Shown here piece after piece: positions 20,449-28,557 of a DNA stretch of 64,000 nucleotides (positions are counted from its first letter, which is position 1; each line of letters opens with the position of its first letter). The notes under the pieces were generated by a model. That model did not search any database and had not been told where the DNA came from. It saw only the letters and a program-made list of their open reading frames with translations. The DNA is from Streptomyces sp. RKND-216 (GTDB lineage Bacteria > Actinomycetota > Actinomycetes > Streptomycetales > Streptomycetaceae). The position numbers and the translations under genes were made by a program. The stretch lies in contig NZ_SSBQ01000002.1 in assembly GCF_004795255.1 (NCBI RefSeq), forward strand, positions 1,428,001 to 1,492,000, given 5' to 3'.

Positions 20449-21474
20449 TCACGCCGAGGCGCGGTGGACCAGCTCGGTGCGCAGGATGACGTGGCGCCAC
20501 GCGGTGCCGGGCGTCGCGATCTCCTCCAGGAGGACGCGGATCATGGTGCGGCCCATCTCCTCGATGGGCTGGCGGACGGTGGTCAGCGGCGGGTCGCAGT
20601 GGCGGGCGAGGTCGGAGTCCTCGAACCCGACGACGGCCACGTCCTCCGGCACCCTTCGGCCGGCCGCCCGCAGGGCGCCGAGCGCGCCGAGCGCCATCGG
20701 GTCGGAGGCGGCGAACACGGCGTCCAGTGCGGGTGCGTCGCGCAGCAGCCGTTCGGTGGCGGCCCGTCCGCCGGTTTCGGTGAAGTCGGCCGCGGCCACC
20801 AGCGCGGGGTCGTACGGCCGTCCCGCGGCGTCGAGCGCCTGCCGGTAGCCGGTCAGGCGGCACTGGGCGACGTACATGTCGGCGGGTCCGGCGACGGTGG
20901 CGACGGTGGTGCGCCCGGAGTCGAGGAGGTGCCCGACCGCGGCCCTCGCGCCGCCGACGTTGTCGCTGTCGACGTAGGAGCAGGGCTCCTCGGCGGAACG
21001 GCGTCCGCTCATCACGGTGGGCACGCCGAGTGCCGCGAGGGTGTCGGGCAGCGGGTCGTCGACGTGCATGGAGGCGAGCAGGACGCCGTCGATCCGCCCG
21101 GCGCGGGCGTACTGCACGAAGCGCCGGCGTTCCTTCTCCGAGCGGACGAAGGTCAGCAGCAGCTGCATCTCGCTGTCGGCGAGTTCGTCCCCCACACCGT
21201 GGATGAGGTCGGAGAAGTACGGTTCGGCGAACAGGCGTTTCTGGTGCTCGGGGATCACCAGGGCGATGGCGTCGGTGCGGTTGCCGGCCAGGGCGCGGGC
21301 GGCGCGGTTGGGAACGTAGCCGAGCTCGGCGATCGCCTGCTCGACGACGAGGCGCGTCGACTCCCGGACCCGCGGCGACTTGTTGACCACGCGGGAGACG
21401 GTCCCGCGCCCGACTCCGGCGCGGGCCGCGACCTCCTCCAGAGTCGGCCGCGCTGCCGGCCTCCGCTGCACCAT
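20449..21474 (-). CDS. LacI-family transcriptional regulator
   Basis: This encodes 341 residues with a LacI HTH (LEEVAARAGVGRGTVSRVVN, then hinge-helix NRAARALAGNRT) and a periplasmic-binding-protein-like sensor domain (AIALVIPEHQKRLFAEPYFSDL, RIDGVLLASMHVDD, VAVVGFEDSDLARHCDPPLTTVRQP). GGGAGG lies five bases upstream of the ATG at 21474. Two near-perfect copies of the 14-bp site known for the cellobiose repressor CebR lie upstream, so it may belong to the CebR-like group and regulate itself. No sugar ABC transporter or glycosidase gene flanks it. Confidence 0.92.
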   Translation of the reverse strand: MVQRRPAARPTLEEVAARAGVGRGTVSRVVNKSPRVRESTRLVVEQAIAELGYVPNRAARALAGNRTDAIALVIPEHQKRLFAEPYFSDLIHGVGDELADSEMQLLLTFVRSEKERRRFVQYARAGRIDGVLLASMHVDDPLPDTLAALGVPTVMSGRRSAEEPCSYVDSDNVGGARAAVGHLLDSGRTTVATVAGPADMYVAQCRLTGYRQALDAAGRPYDPALVAAADFTETGGRAATERLLRDAPALDAVFAASDPMALGALGALRAAGRRVPEDVAVVGFEDSDLARHCDPPLTTVRQPIEEMGRTMIRVLLEEIATPGTAWRHVILRTELVHRASA

Positions 21475-21520
21475 GACGGCCTCCCTGCCGACTTCTTCCG
21501 GGTCCGCGAGCACCCCTGCA

Positions 21521-21534
21521 TGAGAGCGCTCCCA
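21521..21534. promoter_or_regulatory. CebR-like operator 1
   Basis: TGAGAGCGCTCCCA differs at one position from the palindrome TGGGAGCGCTCCCA established for CebR in Streptomyces. It lies 47 bases upstream of the LacI-family start codon, where a repressor would block transcription. Confidence 0.65.
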
Positions 21535-21606
21535 GCACTCTGATCGCCGAGAGTCCTGTTGGGCGACGGGCTCGTCGTACAGGAGGAAGAGTACGCCCGG
21601 GGACTG

Positions 21607-21620
21607 TGGGAGCGCTCCCG
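21607..21620. promoter_or_regulatory. CebR-like operator 2
   Basis: TGGGAGCGCTCCCG matches the CebR palindrome at 13 of 14 positions and contains the perfect 12-bp core GGGAGCGCTCCC. It lies 73 bases from the first copy and 133 bases upstream of the LacI-family gene, between it and the methyltransferase gene. Confidence 0.65.
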
Positions 21621-21728
21621 CCATGCCGCAGGCCGTTCCGGAAACGGCTGGGTCCGCCCCGCCGCGCCGTTGCGGACAGGCGCGGCGGGGCCCTCCTCCA
21701 CGCCGGGTCCGGGGAGCGAGTGGGACGT

Positions 21729-22529
21729 TCAGCCGTTCTTGCGGCCGACTCCCCCATAGCAGGCGACCTCGGGCGGTTCGCCCCACGGCATGGCCTCCGG
21801 GCGCCAGCGCGAGCAGGTCACCACGCCGGGCTCCAGCATCTCCAGCCCCTCGAAATAGCCGGCGAGTTGCTCCGGGGTGCGGGGCGTGTACGGCGCGGCC
21901 GGCTTGGACGCGTTGTGGCGGCGGATGGCTTCGACGTACGCGGGGTCGGTGCTGGTGCCGTCGTTCAGCCCGAGGTAGCTGCCCGGCGGGAGGGCTTCCA
22001 TCAGCCGGGAGACGACCGACCGGGCCTGGTCGTAGTCCGGTACCAGGCCGAGGATGCCCATCAGCATCAGGCCGACGGGCCGCGAGAAGTCGAGGGTCTT
22101 CGCGGCCTGTTCGAGGATGCTCTCCGGGTCGCGCGCGTCGGCCTCGATGTACGCCGTCACGCCCTCCGGGCGGCTGGTCAGCAGGGCTTCGGCGTGCACC
22201 AGGACGAGAGGGTCGTTGTCGACGTAGACGATGCGCGACTCGGGAGCCACCCGCTGGGCGATCTCGTGGGTGTTGTCGACCGTGGGGAGACCGGTGCCGA
22301 TGTCCAGGAACTGCCGTATGCCCTCCTCCCCCGCCAGGTGGCGGACGGTGCGTCCGATGAACGCCCGCGAGTGCCGGGTCACGTCGACCATGCCGGGAAA
22401 GAGTTCGCAGATCTTGTCCCCGGCCGCCCGGTCGACGGGGTAGTTGTCCTTGCCCCCCAGGAGGTAGTTCCAGATGCGCGCGGAGTGCGGCACGGAGGCG
22501 TCGAAGGCGGGGGACGGATCGTCGGTCAT
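21729..22529 (-). CDS. SAM-dependent methyltransferase of the PF04672 type
   Basis: This encodes 266 residues of the actinobacterial S-adenosylmethionine-dependent methyltransferase group (Methyltransf_19). Hallmarks are SARIWNYLLGGKDNYPVDR at the N terminus, the SAM site FLDIGTGLPTVDNTHEIAQ, VYVDNDPLVLVHAEALL and the late LGLNDGTS segment. GAGGAG lies upstream of the ATG at 22529. A paralogue lies at 43556-44410 (SARMYDYYLNGKTNYEVDR). Substrates for this large Streptomyces family are unknown. Confidence 0.9.
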   Translation of the reverse strand: MTDDPSPAFDASVPHSARIWNYLLGGKDNYPVDRAAGDKICELFPGMVDVTRHSRAFIGRTVRHLAGEEGIRQFLDIGTGLPTVDNTHEIAQRVAPESRIVYVDNDPLVLVHAEALLTSRPEGVTAYIEADARDPESILEQAAKTLDFSRPVGLMLMGILGLVPDYDQARSVVSRLMEALPPGSYLGLNDGTSTDPAYVEAIRRHNASKPAAPYTPRTPEQLAGYFEGLEMLEPGVVTCSRWRPEAMPWGEPPEVACYGGVGRKNG

Positions 22530-22693
22530 CGGGCTGCTCCTCGGTGGTGACGGTCTGTTGCCAGCAGTCTCGCCGACCGGGGCGCTTCGCGGGAACGCCC
22601 GGTCGCATTCGTCACCCGAGCCTCCGGCGGGAACCTCCCGGCACCGGTGCGGTCCCGCCCAGGGCGGCCCGGACCGCCCCGGGCGGGACGCGC

Positions 22694-24286
22694 TCAGCGC
22701 TCAGCGGGCGGGGGCGGGCGGAGCGGCGCGCCGGCCATCGGGCACTCGTACGGGCAGGGTTCGGCCGCCGCACGCCTCGCGGTGCGCGGCGCGGCCTCCT
22801 GCTCCCGTTCCGACTCGCCCGCCGGGGGTGTGCCCCGGGGCACGGGTCCCGGGGACTCCGGGGGCGCAGCGGGCTCCGCGAGGACGTCGCCGCGGATGGT
22901 GAACAGGGCGAGAAGGCCACCGGCAGCGGCGAGAGCCGCGGTGATCAGCATGGCCGTGTGGAAGCCGTCGGTCAGGGCGCCGGGGTCGGTGAAGTCGCGG
23001 CCCGCGATCCCGGCGAGGGGCGGGAGCGCGGCGACAGCGGCGAGCTGGGCGACGCGGGAGACGGCGTTGTTGATGCCGGAGGCCACTCCGGAGTGTTCCG
23101 CGGGGGCGGCGGCGAGCACGGTGGCGGTGACCGGGGCGACGGTGACGGACAGGCCCAGGCCGAAGACGACGACGGCCGGGAGCACGGCGGTCGCGTAGCC
23201 GCTGCCCGCCTCGATGCGCAGCATCAGCAGCATGCCGCAGGCCAGCAGCAGCGGCCCGACGGTGAGCGGCAGGCGCGGGCCGATGCGCTGCGCCAGCCCT
23301 CCGGCGCGGGAGGAGAGCAACAGCATCAGCAGGGTCACCGGCAGCGAGGCGATCCCCGCTTCGAGCGGCGAGTAGCCGAGCGAGGTCTGCAGGAAGACCA
23401 CGAGCAGGAAGAAGACGCCGCCGAGTGCCGCGTACACGACGACGGTGACCGCGTTGGCGGCGAGGAACTGCCGCGAGGAGAAGACCGCGAAGGGCAGCAT
23501 CGGCGCCGGTGCGCGCCGTTCGGTGACGACGAAGGCAGCCGAGGCGACGAGGCCGACGAGGAGGGCCGCGCCGATCACCCAGGCGGAGAGGTGGCCGCGC
23601 GGACCCTCGATCAGGGCGTAGGTGAGGCAGCCCAGGGCGAGCGTGGCCAGCAGCCCGCCGCGCAGGTCCAGGCGGCCGGTGACGGTGGGGTCGCGGCTCT
23701 CCGGCACGTGCCGTGCGGCGGCGGCCAGCACGAGGAGGCCGATGGGCACGTTGATCAGGAAGATCCAGCGCCAGGACAGCGCTTCGATCAGGTAGCCGCC
23801 GACGAGGGGTCCGAGTGCGGAGGCGACGCCGGAGAGCGCCGACCAGGCCCCGATGGCGCGGGACCGGTCCTCCGGCCGGTAGGCGGCCTGGATGATGGCC
23901 AGGCTGCCGGGCGTCAGCAGCGCCGCGCCCACGCCCTGGAGCGCACGGGCGATGATCAGCGTCAGCGGGTCGGGGGCGAGGGCGCACAGCACCGAGGGCA
24001 GCGTGAAGCAGACCACGCCCGCGGAGAAGACGCGGCGGCGGCCGTAGCGGTCGGCGAGCGAGCCGCCGAGCAGGATCAGTGCGGCGAGGGTGAGCAGGTA
24101 GCCGTCCAGCACCCACTGGAGTTCGGACACGTCGGCGTCGAGGTCGTTCCCGATCGAGGGGAGCGCGACGTTGACGACCGTCGCGTCGAGGAAGCCCATC
24201 GCCGAGCCCAGCACGGTGGCGGCCAGCACCCAGCGGCCCGCGGCGGAGCCGTGGGCGACGGTGCCGGGAGCGGAGGAGGCGGTCAC
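22694..24286 (-). CDS. MFS drug-efflux transporter, 14-TM DHA2 type
   Basis: This encodes about 530 residues. The first helix carries AMGFLDATVVNVALPSIGNDL (motif D1-like) and the loop carries GGSLADRYGRRRVFSAG (motif A). LQGVGAALLTPGSLAIIQAAY is motif C-like and GPLVGGYLIEALSWRWIFLINVP is a classical DHA2/EmrB segment. About 60 hydrophilic residues, Pro/Glu-rich with a CPYEC motif, follow the last helix. I place the start at GTG 24286, just before the first helix, though no clear ribosome site is seen and an earlier start is possible. The drug or metabolite exported is unknown. Confidence 0.88.
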   Translation of the reverse strand: MTASSAPGTVAHGSAAGRWVLAATVLGSAMGFLDATVVNVALPSIGNDLDADVSELQWVLDGYLLTLAALILLGGSLADRYGRRRVFSAGVVCFTLPSVLCALAPDPLTLIIARALQGVGAALLTPGSLAIIQAAYRPEDRSRAIGAWSALSGVASALGPLVGGYLIEALSWRWIFLINVPIGLLVLAAAARHVPESRDPTVTGRLDLRGGLLATLALGCLTYALIEGPRGHLSAWVIGAALLVGLVASAAFVVTERRAPAPMLPFAVFSSRQFLAANAVTVVVYAALGGVFFLLVVFLQTSLGYSPLEAGIASLPVTLLMLLLSSRAGGLAQRIGPRLPLTVGPLLLACGMLLMLRIEAGSGYATAVLPAVVVFGLGLSVTVAPVTATVLAAAPAEHSGVASGINNAVSRVAQLAAVAALPPLAGIAGRDFTDPGALTDGFHTAMLITAALAAAGGLLALFTIRGDVLAEPAAPPESPGPVPRGTPPAGESEREQEAAPRTARRAAAEPCPYECPMAGAPLRPPPPAER

Positions 24287-24614
24287 GCGCGTACGGGTGG
24301 CCGGTCGCCCGGCGGCGAAACGGGTGCGCTGGGCGTCGGGCCGGGGGCACCGTCGCCCCACGCCCGGCCGGCCCCCTTCAGGGTCGCGTGGGGGTGCCGC
24401 CGCGGACGACACCGACCCACGCTGTCCCGCAGGGCCGCTTTCTGACCGAACGGGCTCCCTGTCGTGTAACCGTCCGTCGGCCTCGTATTCCCGCAGCGGG
24501 CCTCGATTCGCTTGTTCCGGGCACGGACCCGAGCCTGTGCGCTTGGTTCGCGCGAGGTACCTTGGGCAGCATGACGGGGGTCCGTGGAAGGCCGGGGTGG
24601 GTGCGGGAGGTCCG

Positions 24615-25262
24615 ATGGCCGAGGATGCCGAGGTCGCCGAGGTCACAGAGCCGACGGGTGAGCCGACGGGCGAACTGACGGGGGTCTACCGCTACGACGT
24701 CGTCGCCGACTCGTGGTGGTGGTCGGACGAGGTCTTCACGCTGCACGGCCTCACCCCCGGTCAGGTGACCCCGACCACCAAGCTGCTGCGGGAGCACCAG
24801 CACCCGGACGACCGCGAGCACGCCCGCGCGCTGCTGGAGGGGTGCCTCGCGGACGGCGAACCGTACAGCTGCTACCACCGGATCGTCGCCGCCGACGGCC
24901 GGGTGCGCCGGGTGGTCGTCGTCGGCGACGGCCAGTCGGACGCCGACGGTCGCCTGATCGGCCTGCGCGGTTTCTTCGTCGACGTCACCGATGCCGTCAA
25001 CCGCCAGGTCCGCGAGATCGCGGACGAGGCGATCGCCGCGGCCCGCGACAGCCAGGAGGACATCGACCTGGCGCGGGGCATCGTGATGGGCGTGTACGGC
25101 GTGGACGCCGAGGCGGCGCTGGCCATCCTGCGGCGGCACTCACAGCACACCAACACCCGGCTGCGCGACATCGCCGCCTCGCTCGTGGCGGCGGCTCCGG
25201 CTCCGCCGGGCAGTCTGCGTACGGAACTGCGCCGCCGCCTGGAGCGGGCCTTCTACGCCTGA
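24615..25262 (+). CDS. PAS and ANTAR domain protein (RNA-binding antiterminator regulator)
   Basis: This encodes 215 residues. After an acidic Thr/Glu-rich start, a PAS-fold sensor spans about residues 20-130 (YRYDVVADSWWWSDEVFTLHGL, HPDDREHARALLEGCL, RVRRVVVVGDGQSDADGRLIGL). An ANTAR domain follows (QEDIDLARGIVMGVYGVDAEAALAILRRHSQHTNTRLRDIA, broken here for length: core QEDIDLARGIVMGVYG). ANTAR domains bind paired hairpins in RNA and prevent termination. GGGAGG lies four bases upstream of the ATG. It overlaps the convergent methyltransferase gene by 10 bases at the 3' end. Target RNAs are not evident nearby. Confidence 0.92.
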   Translation: MAEDAEVAEVTEPTGEPTGELTGVYRYDVVADSWWWSDEVFTLHGLTPGQVTPTTKLLREHQHPDDREHARALLEGCLADGEPYSCYHRIVAADGRVRRVVVVGDGQSDADGRLIGLRGFFVDVTDAVNRQVREIADEAIAAARDSQEDIDLARGIVMGVYGVDAEAALAILRRHSQHTNTRLRDIAASLVAAAPAPPGSLRTELRRRLERAFYA

Positions 25263-26122
25263 GCGGCCGGAAAGGTTCGTGCGGGACGTTCTCCGGGCGG
25301 CGCGCCCGCGGCGTTGTCGGGCGACACGGGGTGGGGCGCCCGACCGAGCACCAGAGACACCCGTACCGTCTCGGTGACATGGTGCACGTCCGGCAGCGCG
25401 GCGCGGATGCGCGCGGCGAGTGCCGGGCGGTCGGGCGGCGCGGGCAGGTCCTCCGCGGGGATGGCCGAGAAGACGGTGCCGACGAGCTGCTCCACGCCGA
25501 GCCGGTCCTCGTACTCCACGGCCAGCTCCCGCACGCCGGTGAATCCGGCGTCGCGCAGTCCCCGGGCGTAGTCCAGACGGTCCTGGTCTCCGGTGCCGCA
25601 GGTGGCGCGCAGCGGCTGGCGGAAGTACGCCTCCAGGCAGTCGCGGAGGGATCTCGACCAGTCGGTGTCCTGGAGCCACAACGGGGTGCCGTTGGCCAGC
25701 ACCGCGACGCCTCCACCGGGGCGGATCAGCGGAGAGAGGGCGCGGAACAGCTCCTCGTGGCGCATCCAGTGCACGGCCTGGCCGATGACGGCCGCCCCCA
25801 GGACGCGAGGGCCGAGGGCCGTACCCAGCGCCGGGACGTCGGTGTCGGCGCCGAGTAGCCAGGAGACGTTGTGCACGTCCTGCTCGGCAGCCGTGGCGCG
25901 CGCGAGGCGCAGCATGTCGGGCTCGGGGTCGAGGCCCAGGACGGCGCGGACGCGAGCGGCGAGGGGCACCGCGAGTTGTCCGGTGCCGCACCCGAGGTCG
26001 AGCACGAGGTCGTCGCGGGTCAGCGCGAACGTCTCCTGGAGGGCGTCCAGCGCCTGCTCCGGGTAGCCGCGCCGGTACTTCGCGTAGTACTCGGCGACAT
26101 CGCCGCTGAAGCCCACCGTCAT
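25253..26122 (-). CDS. Class I SAM-dependent methyltransferase
   Basis: This encodes 289 residues with a Rossmann methyltransferase motif I, LVLDLGCGTGQLAVPLAAR, followed by VLGLDPEPDMLRLARA (motif II) and AVIGQAVHWMRHEELFRALSPLIRPGG (motifs III and IV). The start at ATG 26122 gives MTVGFSGDVAEYYAKYRRGYP, typical of this group; an earlier ATG at 26158 is less likely. The C-terminal half has no further motif. The substrate is unknown. Confidence 0.88.
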   Translation of the reverse strand: MTVGFSGDVAEYYAKYRRGYPEQALDALQETFALTRDDLVLDLGCGTGQLAVPLAARVRAVLGLDPEPDMLRLARATAAEQDVHNVSWLLGADTDVPALGTALGPRVLGAAVIGQAVHWMRHEELFRALSPLIRPGGGVAVLANGTPLWLQDTDWSRSLRDCLEAYFRQPLRATCGTGDQDRLDYARGLRDAGFTGVRELAVEYEDRLGVEQLVGTVFSAIPAEDLPAPPDRPALAARIRAALPDVHHVTETVRVSLVLGRAPHPVSPDNAAGAPPGERPARTFPAAQA

Positions 26123-26272
26123 GATCCCAGGCTGCCGCAGTGCGAGGGAGCCGTCCACAGGGCGCGCGTTCGCCCTGGGCCGAGTGGACCCCCGGGCAGG
26201 TTCACGCTCCGTGCGCGGGCCGCTCGTGCCCGTCCGGCCCGGGCTCCCGCAGGCCCGCCCGTCCGCCTCGGG

Positions 26273-26716
26273 CTACAGGTCGTCGGTCGGCGCCTCGCTC
26301 GTCGGCGCGGCGGCCAGTACGGCGTCCAGTTCCGCGTCCAGCGCCTGGGCGATGGACTCGGTGCCGGGGGCGACCAGCCGGTGGGTGAGGTGCAGCCAGG
26401 AGCGCACCTCCTCGGCGGGCACGGTCAGCAGCGCGTCGCCGTCGAGCGAGGCGAGCGCCACGTACAGCACGGCGCGGCCGGCGACGGTCGTCGGCCACAG
26501 TCGGACGTCTCCGCGCCCGCAGGGTCTGCGCAGCCCCTCGGCCAGCAGGTCGCGCGCGAAACTCCACTCGACCGGCGCCTCGGTGCCGACGTGGAAGGTG
26601 AAGTGCACTGCGAGCGGATCGTCCTCCCGGTAACTCAGCCGCGCCGGCACCGAGATGCCGCGCTTGGGCGACATCGCCAGCCAGAACTCCAACTCGCGTT
26701 CGACCGCGACATACAT
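26273..26716 (-). CDS. SsgA-like protein (SALP), sporulation/cell-division family
   Basis: This encodes 147 residues. The sequence follows the SsgA/SsgB pattern: ISVPARLSYREDDPLAVHFTFH, VEWSFARDLLAEGLRRPCGRGDVRLWP and LLTVPAEEVRSWLHLTHRLVAPGTE. SALPs are found in morphologically complex actinomycetes, where they help place septa and peptidoglycan during sporulation. GGGAAG precedes the ATG at 26716. The C terminus is extended by about 20 Ala/Asp/Glu-rich residues. It is not among adjacent cell-division genes, and I cannot tell which SALP subgroup it belongs to. Confidence 0.92.
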   Translation of the reverse strand: MYVAVERELEFWLAMSPKRGISVPARLSYREDDPLAVHFTFHVGTEAPVEWSFARDLLAEGLRRPCGRGDVRLWPTTVAGRAVLYVALASLDGDALLTVPAEEVRSWLHLTHRLVAPGTESIAQALDAELDAVLAAAPTSEAPTDDL

Positions 26717-27075
26717 GTTCTTCCCGCCTTCCCCGTCGGTGCGGCGGCCCGCCGCACCCCGATCCCGCTCTCGCGGCCGGGTCGCCTTCCGGCTCCGCGC
26801 CGCCCCCGGAGCCGTTCTCCTCGGCTCGCGGAGTGTCCCTCGCCGGGAGCGCGTAAACCGGCACCACGGGAAACCGCCGTCTCTCCCGTACCACCGCATG
26901 CGTGGCCGAGCCCCTTCTCGTCGTCCCGACGTCCTTACGTCCGTCCACCATGGGGCGGATCACCCCCGCGCGGGCTCTTCCTTACAGAAAGTCAACGAGC
27001 CCGTGCTGAGTGTGTGTAGGCTCTGCTCCCCGCCCACTCGCTTAATCCGCTTAACCGCACCGAACGGAGCGAAAC
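26717..27075. other. Divergent intergenic region
   Basis: This 359-base gap lies between the SsgA-like gene (left) and the NsdA-like regulator (right). It must hold both promoters. A candidate -10 TAGGCT for the regulator lies at 27017-27022. Two tandem 9-base near-repeats (CGCTTAATC, CGCTTAACC) occupy 27039-27056, just before the ribosome site. I see no gene or hairpin. Confidence 0.4.
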
Positions 27076-28557
27076 TTGGGCACCAGGACGCCGAACGACC
27101 GCCTCCGGCGGGCGATTCACGAGGCGGGCTGCACCTACGCCGAGATCGCCAGGGACGTCAGGTCGGTGGCTGCCGAGAGCGGCGGCCGGCCGCGCACCAA
27201 CTCCTCCGCGGTCGCGCACTGGGTGGCCGGCACCCGGCCTTCCGCGGCGACCGCCCGCGCGCTGACGGAGGCGCTCGCCCGGCGTCTGGGCCGGGCCCTG
27301 GTGCCGGAGCAACTCGGCTTGCACACACCGGGGTACGAGACGTCGGACGGTGGCGCGGAAGCGGGCGGCGCCGGGACGGCAGCGGGGCCGGGATCCCCCG
27401 GCGACGGGTCCTTCGCCACGGGCGGCGCAGGACTCGGTGAGGACCCGGTGGCCGCGCTGACGCGGCTCACCCGCGACGACCTGGCGGGCCGTACGGAGAC
27501 GGTGCGGGCCCCCTACGCGGTCGCCCTGGCGGCGGTGCCGCCGCACCGGGTGGAGGAGGTCGCGGCCCGCGCCGGAGTCGTGGGTACCGCTGCCGGCGGC
27601 GCCCGCGCCGGGGCGGGAGACGTCACCGCGGCACGCGCCATGCTGGAGCTGTTCACGCTGGCCGACGAACGCCACGGGGGCCGGCACGGCGCGTCCGCGG
27701 TCGTGCAGTACCTGCACTCTGACGTGGCCGCGTTCTGCCGCGCACGGTTCCGCTCCGAGACGCAGCGGCGGCAGATGCTCACCACCGCCGGGTGCCTGGC
27801 GTACCTGGCGGGCTGGAAGGCGTACGACGGGAACCGCCCCGGGCTGGCACAGCGCTACTACCTGCGTGCCCTGGCGTTCGCCCGTGCGGCGGGCGAACCG
27901 GCGCACGAGGCTTTCGTGCTGCGCGTCATGGCGCACCACGGGATGGAGTGCGGTCGTCCCGAGCACACGGTGCAGCTGATGGACGCGGCGCTGGAACGCC
28001 TGGGCACACGGGCCGACCCGGCGTCGGCGTCGCTCTACGCCGCCACCCGGGCGCGGGCGTTCGCCGTGCAGGGGCGGCGCCGGGAGGCGATCGCGGAGTC
28101 CTCCCGCGCCCTGCGGCTCGGAGAGGGCGCCGACGAACGCACCCTGCCCTACTGGGCCGCGCTCTGGGGATCGTCGGCGGCCTGCGTGCGCAACCACCTG
28201 GGGAAGGCGGCCGCCGCGCTGGGCGAACCCGCCCTCGCAGAGGCTCACTTCGCGCGCGCGGAGTGGAGCCCCAGCGGCGGCGGGGCGCAGCGCCGCATCG
28301 CCGCGCTCAGCCTCGCGCACACCGGTGCCATGCAGTGCCGTCAGGGCAAGCTCGAGCGCGCCTGCACCACGTGGGGGCATGCCCTGGATCTGACGGAGGG
28401 CGTGCGGTCGGCGCGGCTCGTCGGCGCGGTGGCGCGGATGCGGACCGACCTCGCCCCGCTGCGGCTGCGGGGCGCGCGCGCCGCCCTCGACTTCGACGCC
28501 CGCGCACGCGACTGGCTCGCCGACGTCACCACCGACGGAAGGAGCGCCCCGGGATGA
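27076..28557 (+). CDS. NsdA-like TPR regulatory protein with N-terminal HTH-like region
   Basis: This encodes 493 residues. The start codon is TTG (27076), with GGAG seven bases upstream and no competing ATG or GTG. The N terminus RTPNDRLRRAIHEAGCTYAEIARDV plus VAHWVAGTRPSAATARALTEAL resembles the HTH-like start of the Streptomyces NsdA/NsdB family of pleiotropic regulators of sporulation and antibiotics. A Gly/Ala-rich linker follows (about residues 92-125). The C-terminal 300 residues are TPR-like helical pairs (GLAQRYYLRALAFARAAGEP, RREAIAESSRALRLGEGADE). It is translationally coupled (ATGA) to the MHS transporter gene, unusual for NsdA homologues. Confidence 0.85.
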   Translation: MGTRTPNDRLRRAIHEAGCTYAEIARDVRSVAAESGGRPRTNSSAVAHWVAGTRPSAATARALTEALARRLGRALVPEQLGLHTPGYETSDGGAEAGGAGTAAGPGSPGDGSFATGGAGLGEDPVAALTRLTRDDLAGRTETVRAPYAVALAAVPPHRVEEVAARAGVVGTAAGGARAGAGDVTAARAMLELFTLADERHGGRHGASAVVQYLHSDVAAFCRARFRSETQRRQMLTTAGCLAYLAGWKAYDGNRPGLAQRYYLRALAFARAAGEPAHEAFVLRVMAHHGMECGRPEHTVQLMDAALERLGTRADPASASLYAATRARAFAVQGRRREAIAESSRALRLGEGADERTLPYWAALWGSSAACVRNHLGKAAAALGEPALAEAHFARAEWSPSGGGAQRRIAALSLAHTGAMQCRQGKLERACTTWGHALDLTEGVRSARLVGAVARMRTDLAPLRLRGARAALDFDARARDWLADVTTDGRSAPG

